A stretch of DNA of 58,050 nucleotides from Novipirellula artificiosorum (GTDB lineage Bacteria > Planctomycetota > Planctomycetia > Pirellulales > Pirellulaceae). Below are positions 33,168-41,347 of the stretch, in pieces. The position numbers were made by a program, and so were the translations under genes. The notes beneath the pieces were generated by a model. That model saw only the letters and a program-made list of their open reading frames with translations, searched no databases and was not told where the DNA came from. Within the stretch, counting starts at the first letter, position 1. Each line of letters opens with the position of its first letter. Location of the stretch: positions 1 through 58,050 of the forward strand of contig NZ_SJPV01000022.1 of assembly GCF_007860135.1 (NCBI RefSeq), read 5' to 3'.

Positions 33168-34994
33168 ATGACTCAGCGCTTCGTCTTTTGGTTGTCGACA
33201 CTCTTGACAATGACAACGTTCAACGCGTTTTCGCAGGGTGCGTTTGCGGCGGAGAAACAGGGTGTTTGCTTTGTTCTCTACACCGTACAAGACAGCACGC
33301 TCAAGCTCACGGCGCAGCTCTATCCGCTTGAGGACAACGAGAGCCGCGAGGTGTTGCTTCAGGTTTCCGAAAATGATCGTTGGTCCACGGTGGCGAAAAC
33401 ACGGGTGCGAGAGAATCTCTACAGCTTTCCAGAGGGTGCTCGAAGTTGGACGGCCCATTTTCGTGTGGAAAGCTGGGACCACGACGTCGATCATCCCTAC
33501 CGGGTCGTCGCACTTGATGGCGCCAGTTCCTATCAGGGATTGATTCGTCGTGATCCGATCGAGAAAGCGGAAATCGTGGTCGCTGCATTTACTGGTAACT
33601 CGAATGCGGACAAACGATTGAAACCTGATCTTGTTCACAATGTCAAAGCGGCGAATGCCGATCTTCTTTTTTTCTCAGGTGACCAGGTCTATACCCACCG
33701 CGATCATCTCGGTGATTGGCTTCGGTTTGGCGAACAATTTGGCGAACTGACGCGAGATCGTCCCACCATCACGATTCCCGACGATCACGACGTTGGACAA
33801 GGAAACTTGTGGGGTGCCGGTGGACGGGCTACCAAAAAGGATCGCGCAGGCGGCTACGAGATGCCTGCCTCGCACGTCATCGAAGTGGAATGGGCGCAGA
33901 CAAGCCACTTGCCCGACCCGTTTGATCCAACACCGGTGGAGCAGGGAATCGGTGTCTATTACACGCGGCTCAATGTGGGGCGAATCGACTTTGCGATCAT
34001 CGAAGATCGAAAATTCAAATCGGGACCGGACTCGCTTCTCCCCAAGGGTTTGGCCAAAGACGATCTTGATGCGTGGGACGTGGATGGCGCGGTTTTGTTG
34101 GGCCAACGACAATTGCGTTTTCTGAACCAATGGGGCGAAGATTGGCGCGGGACGGACATGAAATGTGTGTTGTCACAAACCGTATTTGCCGGCCCTCATA
34201 CCAACAAAAACGTCAATCAACCCACACCCCCATCCACCGATACAGATACCAACGGTTGGCCGCGTGCGGGAAGGAATCGAGCCCTCGCCGCCATGCGAAA
34301 GGGGGCAGCCTTTCATATCTGCGGTGATCAGCATTTGGCGACCGTGATCCACCATGGAATCGATGACTGGGACGATGCAGGCTACTCGTTTTGTGTTCAA
34401 TCGATCGTCAATTTCTTTCCTCGTCATTGGTTGCCGAGTACTGACGCGGTGAAAAGGATCGAGAGTTCGCTACCCTACGCAGGTTCCTTCTATGATGGCT
34501 TCGGCAACCGCATGACCCTCCATGCCTACGCCAACCCTGAGTTCGGAATCAAGAATTACAGCTATCAGGTGGACGAGAACGCACCTTTGCGAGGCGCCGA
34601 TGGATTTGGGCTGGTCCGATTCAACAAAAACACTCGCAAGATCACGGTCGATTGTTGGCCGCGCCTGGTCGACATCACCAAGCAAGACGCCAAGCAATAT
34701 GAAGGCTGGCCGATCACGATTGACCAATGGGAGAACGATGGTCGCAAAGCCATCGCCTGGCTTCCGGAGATCAACGTGACCGGGAAACAGAACCCCATCG
34801 TTCAAGTGGTCGAAGAAAGGACCAACGAAGTGCTGTATACGAGGCGAATTCAAGGTACTCAATATCGCCCCAAAGTGTTTGCCGAAGGTAGCTACACGCT
34901 ACGTGTCGGCGAGCAACCAGACGAAATGAAGTCCCTGACCGGTTTGACGGCCAGCAGTGACCAAGACGAACGCAAGATCCAGTTCGACTTCTGA
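33168..34994 (+). CDS. Exported PhoD-like metallophosphatase
   Basis: A 608-aa exported protein with signal peptide MTQRFVFWLSTLLTMTTFNAFSQGAFA. ATG 33168 follows AAGGA by 10 nt; the longer open frame from 33060 has no support. The phosphoesterase core shows metal-binding motifs in order: LLFFSGDQVYTHRDHLGDW, TITIPDDHDVGQGNLWGAGG, and AAFHICGDQHLATVIHHGID. This pattern (GDQ..., DDHD, GDQH) fits PhoD/calcineurin-like alkaline phosphatases and phosphodiesterases. Phosphate scavenging from extracellular phosphodiesters is the likely role. No Pho box could be identified. Confidence 0.87.
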   Translation: MTQRFVFWLSTLLTMTTFNAFSQGAFAAEKQGVCFVLYTVQDSTLKLTAQLYPLEDNESREVLLQVSENDRWSTVAKTRVRENLYSFPEGARSWTAHFRVESWDHDVDHPYRVVALDGASSYQGLIRRDPIEKAEIVVAAFTGNSNADKRLKPDLVHNVKAANADLLFFSGDQVYTHRDHLGDWLRFGEQFGELTRDRPTITIPDDHDVGQGNLWGAGGRATKKDRAGGYEMPASHVIEVEWAQTSHLPDPFDPTPVEQGIGVYYTRLNVGRIDFAIIEDRKFKSGPDSLLPKGLAKDDLDAWDVDGAVLLGQRQLRFLNQWGEDWRGTDMKCVLSQTVFAGPHTNKNVNQPTPPSTDTDTNGWPRAGRNRALAAMRKGAAFHICGDQHLATVIHHGIDDWDDAGYSFCVQSIVNFFPRHWLPSTDAVKRIESSLPYAGSFYDGFGNRMTLHAYANPEFGIKNYSYQVDENAPLRGADGFGLVRFNKNTRKITVDCWPRLVDITKQDAKQYEGWPITIDQWENDGRKAIAWLPEINVTGKQNPIVQVVEERTNEVLYTRRIQGTQYRPKVFAEGSYTLRVGEQPDEMKSLTGLTASSDQDERKIQFDF

Positions 34995-35025
34995 GACGAG
35001 TTGAACAGAGATGGCGAAAGGTCCG

Positions 35026-36279
35026 TCAGCTGGCTTCGCCTATACAAAACAGATGCTCTGTTGATCGCAGGTAGAGTCTTCCATTGGAAATCGCAGGCGA
35101 CGCAAAGACGGATTCTCCGAGTTCGTTGACCTGTAAGACTTCCTGGTCGCCGCTTGCACTCAATATCTTGGTCTCTCCGTCGTCGGTGATGAAATAGACC
35201 AAGTCATTTGCTGTAACCAACGACGCACTGAAGTGGCGTCCCAAACGTGCTCTCCACTCATGTTCGCCGCTCTTGGTATCGAGACAGTGTGCGGTCCCGC
35301 GATCATCCGCTATGAACAAGCGATCATGAACCACGACGGGGGAAGGCACATAACACCGCGCGTCTTCGACGTGCCAAATCACGTGTGAATCCGTGACGTC
35401 GTCGTGCCCGCCTGGTCGAATCGCCATGACATGGTAAGTCGGAAAACCGGCGGCCAGAAAAAAGCGTTCTCCATCGAACACCATCGACGCTACAAACTGC
35501 TCGGTCGGTCCTTCGATCCACCACAACAAGTCGCCCGTATCGGGATCATAGCCGGCAACACGTTTGCTGCCTGTGAGCACCGCCTGAGTCTTGCCATCGA
35601 CTTCTTGCAAGAGCGGAGTCACGTAGCTGCGTGTACGATGGACTCGCGGTGTTTTCCAGACGACACGACCGGTCGCTTTATTGAGTCCCGCTAAGTACGA
35701 GTCGCCATCATGATCGCCATTGACGATCACCAGATCGCCATGCAGGACGGGGCTGGTACAGAACCCGTGCATGCTAGAAAAACCACCTGCAGTGACCAGC
35801 CAATTTTGGTTGCCTTGGAAGTCGTAGGATGCGACGACCATTTCGCCTGGCTCTTCCGCAGTGCGAGGTTCCTCTGATTGCAGGAAGCAAACAAAGACAC
35901 TCACGCCGTCGGTAGCCGGCGTGCCGGAAGCATAACTGTTGAGATTGTGTTTTCCCTCGAGCGGCGACTCGATGACGTTGCGGGTCCAGCGAATCGCACC
36001 GGTTTCACGATCCAGGCAATGCAGCATCCGTTGCCGACTTGTGACATCACAGGCGGTTAGAAAGATCGAATCACCAGAAACGATCGGTGAAGAATATCCG
36101 TTCCCTGGGATCGCTGTCTTCCAAACAATGTTCTCTCCGGTTGCCCCATTCCACTTTGTCGGCACGTTCATTTCAAGGCTAGTCCCATCACCGCGCGGCC
36201 CGCGCCATGCCGGCCAATCTTCCCCGTAGCTGACGGTCGTAAGAAGGACCATGAAAAACCAGTAGCGGGATCGTATCAT
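35026..36279 (-). CDS. Exported PQQ-like beta-propeller protein
   Basis: A 417-aa exported protein starting MIRSRYWFFMVLLTTVSYGE. Chosen over ATG 36342 because the signal peptide must be N-terminal; gagacaaacacga precedes it. The mature N-terminus DWPAWRGPRGDGTSLE is the characteristic opening of planctomycete PQQ-repeat propellers. Repeated blades follow: HCLDRETGAIRWTRN, AGLNKATGRVVWKTP, AGYDPDTGDLLWWIE, HCLDTKSGEHEWRA. No dehydrogenase catalytic residues or quinone ligands were recognised, so it is probably structural or binding. It ends 31 bp from the convergent PhoD-like gene. Confidence 0.88.
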   Translation of the reverse strand: MIRSRYWFFMVLLTTVSYGEDWPAWRGPRGDGTSLEMNVPTKWNGATGENIVWKTAIPGNGYSSPIVSGDSIFLTACDVTSRQRMLHCLDRETGAIRWTRNVIESPLEGKHNLNSYASGTPATDGVSVFVCFLQSEEPRTAEEPGEMVVASYDFQGNQNWLVTAGGFSSMHGFCTSPVLHGDLVIVNGDHDGDSYLAGLNKATGRVVWKTPRVHRTRSYVTPLLQEVDGKTQAVLTGSKRVAGYDPDTGDLLWWIEGPTEQFVASMVFDGERFFLAAGFPTYHVMAIRPGGHDDVTDSHVIWHVEDARCYVPSPVVVHDRLFIADDRGTAHCLDTKSGEHEWRARLGRHFSASLVTANDLVYFITDDGETKILSASGDQEVLQVNELGESVFASPAISNGRLYLRSTEHLFCIGEAS

Positions 36280-36652
36280 TCGTGTTTGTCTCGTTGGACG
36301 AAAAATCGATGGGTTCGTCGCTGCAAGCGAGTGGTCTGTCAAGTTTAAAACTTAGAGATGGGATGTAGTGGACTTCGCCAGAAGTCCCCAAGACTATTTG
36401 AGTTACGGATTTCTGGCGAAATCCACTACCCTAAAATTTGTAGAACGGACTTCCAGTCCGTTATTTGTTGATCGGAGTGAGGGACTGGAAGTCCGTCCTG
36501 CCGCAACTCTTAGTTGTGACAAACCACCAGCACTATCCCAGATCAACACTTGCTTGTCCAGTTTTCGGCTTGAACGATTGCTTGTCGAAGCGGGTGAGCT
36601 CAATCGCGGAAGATCCTTGATGTTGCCAAGCCCACGTGCAAACCAGGGGTGT
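36280..36652. other. Intergenic region filled by a composite repeat
   Basis: No gene is supported. The composite GTAG-repeat element at 36331-36527 occupies most of it. Confidence 0.75.
36331..36527. repeat. Composite element: GTAGTGGA REPIN plus GTAGAA REP pair inside outer inverted ends
   Basis: Outer ends GTGGTCTGTCA (36331-36341) and TGACAAACCAC (36517-36527) are inverted copies with one mismatch. Inside are a 65-nt REPIN of the GTAGTGGA family (36365-36429) and, 10 bp on, the GTAGAA family: GTAG at 36440 with the hairpin CGGACT-TCC-AGTCCG (36446-36460), and an opposed arm GGGACTGGAAGTCCGTCC from 36481. The left part and the reversed right flank match the 24.4-kb element. Confidence 0.88.
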
Positions 36653-39439
36653 TCAATCGTCGTGGATGAGGTAGTAGATAATGTCGGGGCGCAGGGAAAT
36701 CCTCTCAGCGGTGCCAACGGATTCGATCGGATAACCATTGAGGTCCAATGCGGTTACGCGCAGTTGTTTCGCATCGCTGCGTTTGAATTTCACGTCGCCT
36801 TGTAACGATCGAAACAGCCACGGTTCTTCGCCAATGCTCTCGATCTGCCGAATGCCTTTTTCGGTTTCTACCGATCGGAAGTGGTTGTTCTTTTCTTCCG
36901 ACATCACTTGCAATAACATCTTTTGAGATTTCGCAATCGGTTGTCCATCCAAACTGACAACAACGATATGCCCTAGCTCTAACTCGGACGCGACGATGAT
37001 GTCTTTCAGCGACACGTCGCCAGCGATCGACAACATCCCGCTGATCGCTTGGGCGGACGCCGAGTTGACGTACAACAAACCTTTGCCGTAGTCGAGTAGC
37101 ACTTCACGGTTGCTGCTGAGCACCGTTTTCTTCTCGCGGTCGATGAGTTCCGCGAGTGGTTGGATTCGTGACGGTTTGGGCGATTCGACAAAATTGACTT
37201 CGGTGCGTCCAGCGTAGTGGATCAAGGGGTCGATGACGTTGCCGGGTTCAAGCGAGGTGCCTTTTGGCACGTCCTCCAGACGCAGTGCGTCGAATGCGGC
37301 TCCTTGCGGGAGCGGCGTGCCTTGCAAATCGAACAGGTCTTCGATGTTGAGATTCACTTCAGCCAAAACATCCCCTGGAGTGACCAACCGTTGTCGATAA
37401 ATCAGCGCGGCGGCAGGAAACTGGCCCAGGGTGGCAGGCGACATCAAGGTCCACGGTTGCATAAAGAAACCTGGTTTGACGCTCCACTGAGATCCATCGA
37501 GAGCGAAATGGGCGATCGCGTTGCTCTGTTGCAGCGACCCGTAAACCGCCAAGTAGAGCGGCGCTTCACTACGAAATCGATTGGGCCGGTTCCATGCGGT
37601 TTCAGAAATCATCGACGGCATCCCGTTGTACTTCGGGTCCATCACTGGATGAAGAAACTGTGGGTTGCCCGTGCCATTCTCTGGTTCGAACTTCAAAGCG
37701 CTGCGGTCCACATAAGTTTGGCCGTCCCGGATCGACCAAGCGGAATGCTCGCCTTCGTTCTTGCAGCCAAAATAGCCATGCCGATCGATAAAGTCGGTCG
37801 ATGTGTACGAGTATTTTTCCAAGGGACCGAGGAGATCCGCGTTTGCCGTCGTCCAATTCGATGCCGTGATGACCCCTTGGAATCCCAGGTCGCGAAGATA
37901 CTTGTAGGTTTCCTCGTAGAACGAGCGTTGAGTTTCGACCAGAAAACGCACCGTGTCCTTGTCGCGCTGAGTTCGATCCGCCGCGATGCTCCAAAGGGCC
38001 CGAAAGCCAACGCGTCCTTCGAGGAAGTTGTCCCGAGGCGACTTGACATTCTTCCAAGCCTGGCGGGTCTTCTCGAGCGATCCATATCGTTTGACAAGCC
38101 AATCGGCGAACTGGGTCTCGAGCATTCGCAATTGTGGGTCGGGAATGTTCTTGGCGTCGAACGTCCAGAACAGGAACGAGTCCTCATTCTGAATCTCCAA
38201 ACCTGCGACGGCCGGGTCATCAATCAATCGTTTTCCCGTCGTCGCATTGCGAGTCAACAAGAGTGCTTTCCACCAAGATTGATACGTTTCCTGGAACTGC
38301 GGGTTAAACATCAAGGCGGCAAACGGATGCTGATTGCCGTCATAACCTTCCAGCCACTGGCTGTCGTCGGGTGGTGTCAGCCATAGTGGAAAGTAAATCG
38401 AAAAGTGCGAGTAGATACCTTCGGCTTTCATCGCGGCGACAACATCGTGGGCATGAGCGACCGCATCCATTTTGACATGGCCGTCGTGATCAAAGTATCC
38501 ACCATGCACTCGAACCATATTGACGCCACGTTTCGCTAGCAGCTTCGCTTCGCTGCGCAATGCGTCCCTATTTTTGGACGACGGACCGTTCACGGCCCAG
38601 AACCGCACCGGCTCGTTCGTCGCTTGATGGACGAACTCGCCATCTTGGACCCCGATGAATCCGTTTGCGCCCGCAAAAGGTTCATTCAGGTGCCGAAGGT
38701 CGAGCATTGCCGAATCGTCAAACTTGTCTTGTGCCGGCCGTACCGGTTCCCAGCCTTCGTTCTGTTTCGCGATATGAGCGATTCTCTCGGCGATTTGGTC
38801 GGGCTTGAGAATTCCCGAAGGTTGGAACGGCTCGCGAGTCAGGACGAAACAATCGATCGATCCGTGGTGATTCAGTTCACCGTCGATTCGGAACCGCACC
38901 GACGTCGTTCCCTTCGAAAGGACCACTGCACCGACGTTTGCCCAAGCGAGGAAACGCAAATCGGGCTTGTTATCCGACGCGATGTTCGTGTTTCCAATGG
39001 CCAGTGACTTGAGATCAATCGCTGTCCAAGGATCGTCGCCAATCTGGTACGACAAACGCGAACGGACTGGGTTCGCTCGTACCCAAAATTGGTACTCGCC
39101 ATCCGCAGGCACTTCAACGACGTACTCCGCTTCCGCTGATGCTTGATCACCATAGTGACTGAGGAAGTCGCTTCCGGACAACTGATCTGTCGTCACGTCG
39201 GTATACCAAGGGTGGGGCTTCGCCGACGACTTGACCGCGTCTTCCCCTTCGACCCAGATCGATTGTCCACGGCTGGGGGTGGGCATGAGGGAGAGTAACA
39301 GAAGTGTGAAAATAGAAAGGAAGGATCCAGCGGCGGTTCGCAGAGGCCTCTGGCAGGCGAAGTGGATGGAACGATCGCTTACATGCTTGTTCCACGTCAA
39401 ATCCTTGCAAAACGACGGGTAATGAAAACGGGATCGCAT
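36653..39439 (-). CDS. Exported clan-A-type glycoside hydrolase with N-terminal carbohydrate-binding-like domain
   Basis: A 928-aa protein. A hydrophobic signal (FLSIFTLLLLSLMPTPSRG) follows an unusually long basic leader of about 40 residues, so the true start could be further in; no better ATG exists. Residues about 60-200 look like a beta-sandwich binding module (IWVEGEDAV ... YQFWVRANPVRS ... VRFRIDGELNHHGSIDCFVL). The TIM-barrel catalytic domain follows: FVHQATNEPVRFWAVNGPS, RGVNMVRVHGGYFDH, the likely acid/base Glu in GLEIQNEDSFLFW, and the likely nucleophile Glu in SMISETAWNRPNRF. The C-terminal 200 residues are beta-rich. Family within GH-A (beta-galactosidase/GH5/GH42-like) is not settled; the NE-x-E order supports a retaining clan-A enzyme. 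Confidence 0.75.
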   Translation of the reverse strand: MRSRFHYPSFCKDLTWNKHVSDRSIHFACQRPLRTAAGSFLSIFTLLLLSLMPTPSRGQSIWVEGEDAVKSSAKPHPWYTDVTTDQLSGSDFLSHYGDQASAEAEYVVEVPADGEYQFWVRANPVRSRLSYQIGDDPWTAIDLKSLAIGNTNIASDNKPDLRFLAWANVGAVVLSKGTTSVRFRIDGELNHHGSIDCFVLTREPFQPSGILKPDQIAERIAHIAKQNEGWEPVRPAQDKFDDSAMLDLRHLNEPFAGANGFIGVQDGEFVHQATNEPVRFWAVNGPSSKNRDALRSEAKLLAKRGVNMVRVHGGYFDHDGHVKMDAVAHAHDVVAAMKAEGIYSHFSIYFPLWLTPPDDSQWLEGYDGNQHPFAALMFNPQFQETYQSWWKALLLTRNATTGKRLIDDPAVAGLEIQNEDSFLFWTFDAKNIPDPQLRMLETQFADWLVKRYGSLEKTRQAWKNVKSPRDNFLEGRVGFRALWSIAADRTQRDKDTVRFLVETQRSFYEETYKYLRDLGFQGVITASNWTTANADLLGPLEKYSYTSTDFIDRHGYFGCKNEGEHSAWSIRDGQTYVDRSALKFEPENGTGNPQFLHPVMDPKYNGMPSMISETAWNRPNRFRSEAPLYLAVYGSLQQSNAIAHFALDGSQWSVKPGFFMQPWTLMSPATLGQFPAAALIYRQRLVTPGDVLAEVNLNIEDLFDLQGTPLPQGAAFDALRLEDVPKGTSLEPGNVIDPLIHYAGRTEVNFVESPKPSRIQPLAELIDREKKTVLSSNREVLLDYGKGLLYVNSASAQAISGMLSIAGDVSLKDIIVASELELGHIVVVSLDGQPIAKSQKMLLQVMSEEKNNHFRSVETEKGIRQIESIGEEPWLFRSLQGDVKFKRSDAKQLRVTALDLNGYPIESVGTAERISLRPDIIYYLIHDD

Positions 39440-39671
39440 CGGTGATGACTCACTTCGTAGGGGCAGGAAATCTTGGCGGGCCCGTCTATCGTAGTCTTCG
39501 TTGCGACCGAGAGCCAGTTACGGAGTGCGAAAGGGAGGTCCAACACACCCCACCCACTCTCATTGATCGCAGTCTCTTCGGCAAACGAACGGCCCGCGAG
39601 CCATGCGTTGCTTGCCAATCGCAGTGCCTGACGCCGGTTGCTCGGGTTCGCACCCTGGACAGACGCTTTGA
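39440..39671. other. Gap between two glycosidase genes
   Basis: A 232-bp minus-strand gap. An open frame runs from a GTG at 39675 into the next gene (SNRRQALRLASNAWLAGRSFAEETAINES...), but it has no ribosome-binding site of its own and no family resemblance, so I do not call it. The opening of the 928-aa gene's leader is inside this stretch. Confidence 0.5.
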
Positions 39672-40859
39672 TCACGGATCGGAGTTGCCTTCGTGGTTAC
39701 GAAGATTGACATCCGTCACAATCCTTAGCATATAACTTCTTTCATTTTCAAACGTGACGTTCCAATCCTTGTCCTGTTGCGAATGGTCGAAAACCCAAAA
39801 AGCGGACAGGGGAACCTCGGACGCCTCGACCGCGCGAAGCAATTGCTGGAACCGAGCTCTTTCTTCTTTCGGACCGAGCGTCTTGGGTGCACCAAACTCT
39901 CCTAGGAACAGTGGTTTTTTTGCCTTTGCAGCGATCTCCGATAGCGTCGCCACCAGTTCCGCGATGCTTGTCGTGTTGGCCTGGCCGCTGTTGCGGTAGA
40001 CATGGATCGAAATCACGTTGAAAGGATCCGGGTTGTCCCGCAGCAGTGTCTGTTCAAACTGGTTCCTCGAATCACTTTTCCAGCTGTGCTCTTTGGTGTT
40101 GTGATAGGCGCTGGTTCTAGGGATGGAATTTCCTGTGATCAGAATTCGGTGCTTGTCATATTGGCGGACCGTACTGGCGAACACAGAATAGGCGGTCAGC
40201 ATGGCATTCGATGAGAGTTCGTCTCGAGCGGTTCTTCGTAGCGCCGTTTTCCGTGCAGACACCACCTTCGGGCGATGCTCGGATGCATTAGGCAGATCCA
40301 CATGGAGGTTGTATTCATTTCCAAATTCCCAGCCCCAGATCGCCGCTGAATTGCGGTACCGGAGAACGATTTCTCTGGTGTACTGGCGCATGAAAGCGGT
40401 CGTTCGACTGTCAGGATTTCCCCACTGATCCATCGGTTCGCCGACGATGTCCGGAATGGTTGGCATGTACCAAAACAGGCAAGGGATCAGGCCCATTTGA
40501 TGCTGCTCGGCCGCGCGGATGATTCGATCCAACCGTTTGAAGTAGGCTTCCTTGTCTTGTCGGTAGAGCTCCCAATCAACCGGCCAGAAGCCGCAGGCCA
40601 TGAAACGAACAAACGGCACTTCGGCTTCGGAGAGTTGCTTGAGTCCTTCTTCGAACGACGTGTCGGCCGAATCCAAGAGCGTTCGGTAAAACAGATTGAA
40701 ATAGTTTGCCCCCATGCCTCGGTAAGGCTTTCCTGCCAACAGGAGTTGCCCCTCCGAGACGCTCAATCCCGGTGGTAGTGGTGGGACTCGCTCGGTAGCA
40801 GCTGCGACCGAAATCGGGGGTCCAAGGAGCAGCAGGAAAGAGAGTGTGTGGATGTTCAT
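39672..40859 (-). CDS. Exported GH5-like glycoside hydrolase
   Basis: A 395-aa exported protein beginning MNIHTLSFLLLLGPPISVAAA, with gagg upstream. A TIM barrel of the GH5/cellulase type: YRGMGANYFNLFYRTLL, PFVRFMACGFWP, GLIPCLFWYMPTIPD, RYRNSAAIWGWEFGNEYNLHVDLP (acid/base Glu of GNE), ISIHVYRN, and KKPLFLGEFGAPKT (nucleophile Glu). All GH5/GH-A active-site landmarks appear in the right order, so it is probably active on a beta-linked glycan. Same strand as the 928-aa enzyme downstream. Confidence 0.87.
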   Translation of the reverse strand: MNIHTLSFLLLLGPPISVAAATERVPPLPPGLSVSEGQLLLAGKPYRGMGANYFNLFYRTLLDSADTSFEEGLKQLSEAEVPFVRFMACGFWPVDWELYRQDKEAYFKRLDRIIRAAEQHQMGLIPCLFWYMPTIPDIVGEPMDQWGNPDSRTTAFMRQYTREIVLRYRNSAAIWGWEFGNEYNLHVDLPNASEHRPKVVSARKTALRRTARDELSSNAMLTAYSVFASTVRQYDKHRILITGNSIPRTSAYHNTKEHSWKSDSRNQFEQTLLRDNPDPFNVISIHVYRNSGQANTTSIAELVATLSEIAAKAKKPLFLGEFGAPKTLGPKEERARFQQLLRAVEASEVPLSAFWVFDHSQQDKDWNVTFENERSYMLRIVTDVNLRNHEGNSDP

Positions 40860-41347
40860 AGAACCTCGGCAACCGTTGTTGAACCGGCGGGATGGATGCA
40901 CCGAGACCTTTGCCGTCACGGCCAGTCTCCAGAGTTGTCAGCCGGGTCGCTTCGGCCCATTCTTTTTAACAGCGGCGGCGTATTGCCGGTAGGCGGGCCA
41001 ACCTTCAAGACACCGGTCGTTTGGAATCCAAACGGGAGTTACTGTTCTGCAGACCCTGCGTTGCCGACATGACCGTTGCGAGCGCATGGTCGAACGGCGC
41101 ATGCCAATTTGCAGCCAGAGGTTTGATTCTGCGATTTTTTTGCAGGCTCGCAGCGGTCACCGACCGACGTGCCAAAAAGAATGCGTTAGACTGGGACGGC
41201 ACCTTCACTAACCGCAAGGTTCTCGCCCTTCTCGACCGCCGCCTTCTGTTCGTCGATCCGCCACGCATTGTACATTGGCTTGCTTCCGATTTGCAGCGTC
41301 GCCTGACCGGCGGTGGTCGTCCCACCTCAACAAGAAAGGATGTTGTC
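40860..41347. other. Divergent intergenic region, no gene
   Basis: Between the GH5-like and GH2-like genes. The GH2 frame stays open upstream to 41021, but the extra 109 residues lack a hydrophobic leader and read as noise. Both genes' promoters must lie here; no clear operator was found. Confidence 0.6.

Noticed and set aside
37217..38386. Plus-strand ORF of 389 codons
   Set aside because: Antisense to the 928-aa glycoside hydrolase; no family features.
39397..39675. Minus-strand ORF of 92 codons between two glycosidases
   Set aside because: GTG start without ribosome-binding site, overlaps both neighbours, no recognised family.
41021..41347. N-terminal extension of the GH2 frame
   Set aside because: It places the signal peptide in the middle of the protein; ATG 41348 has a proper ribosome-binding site.
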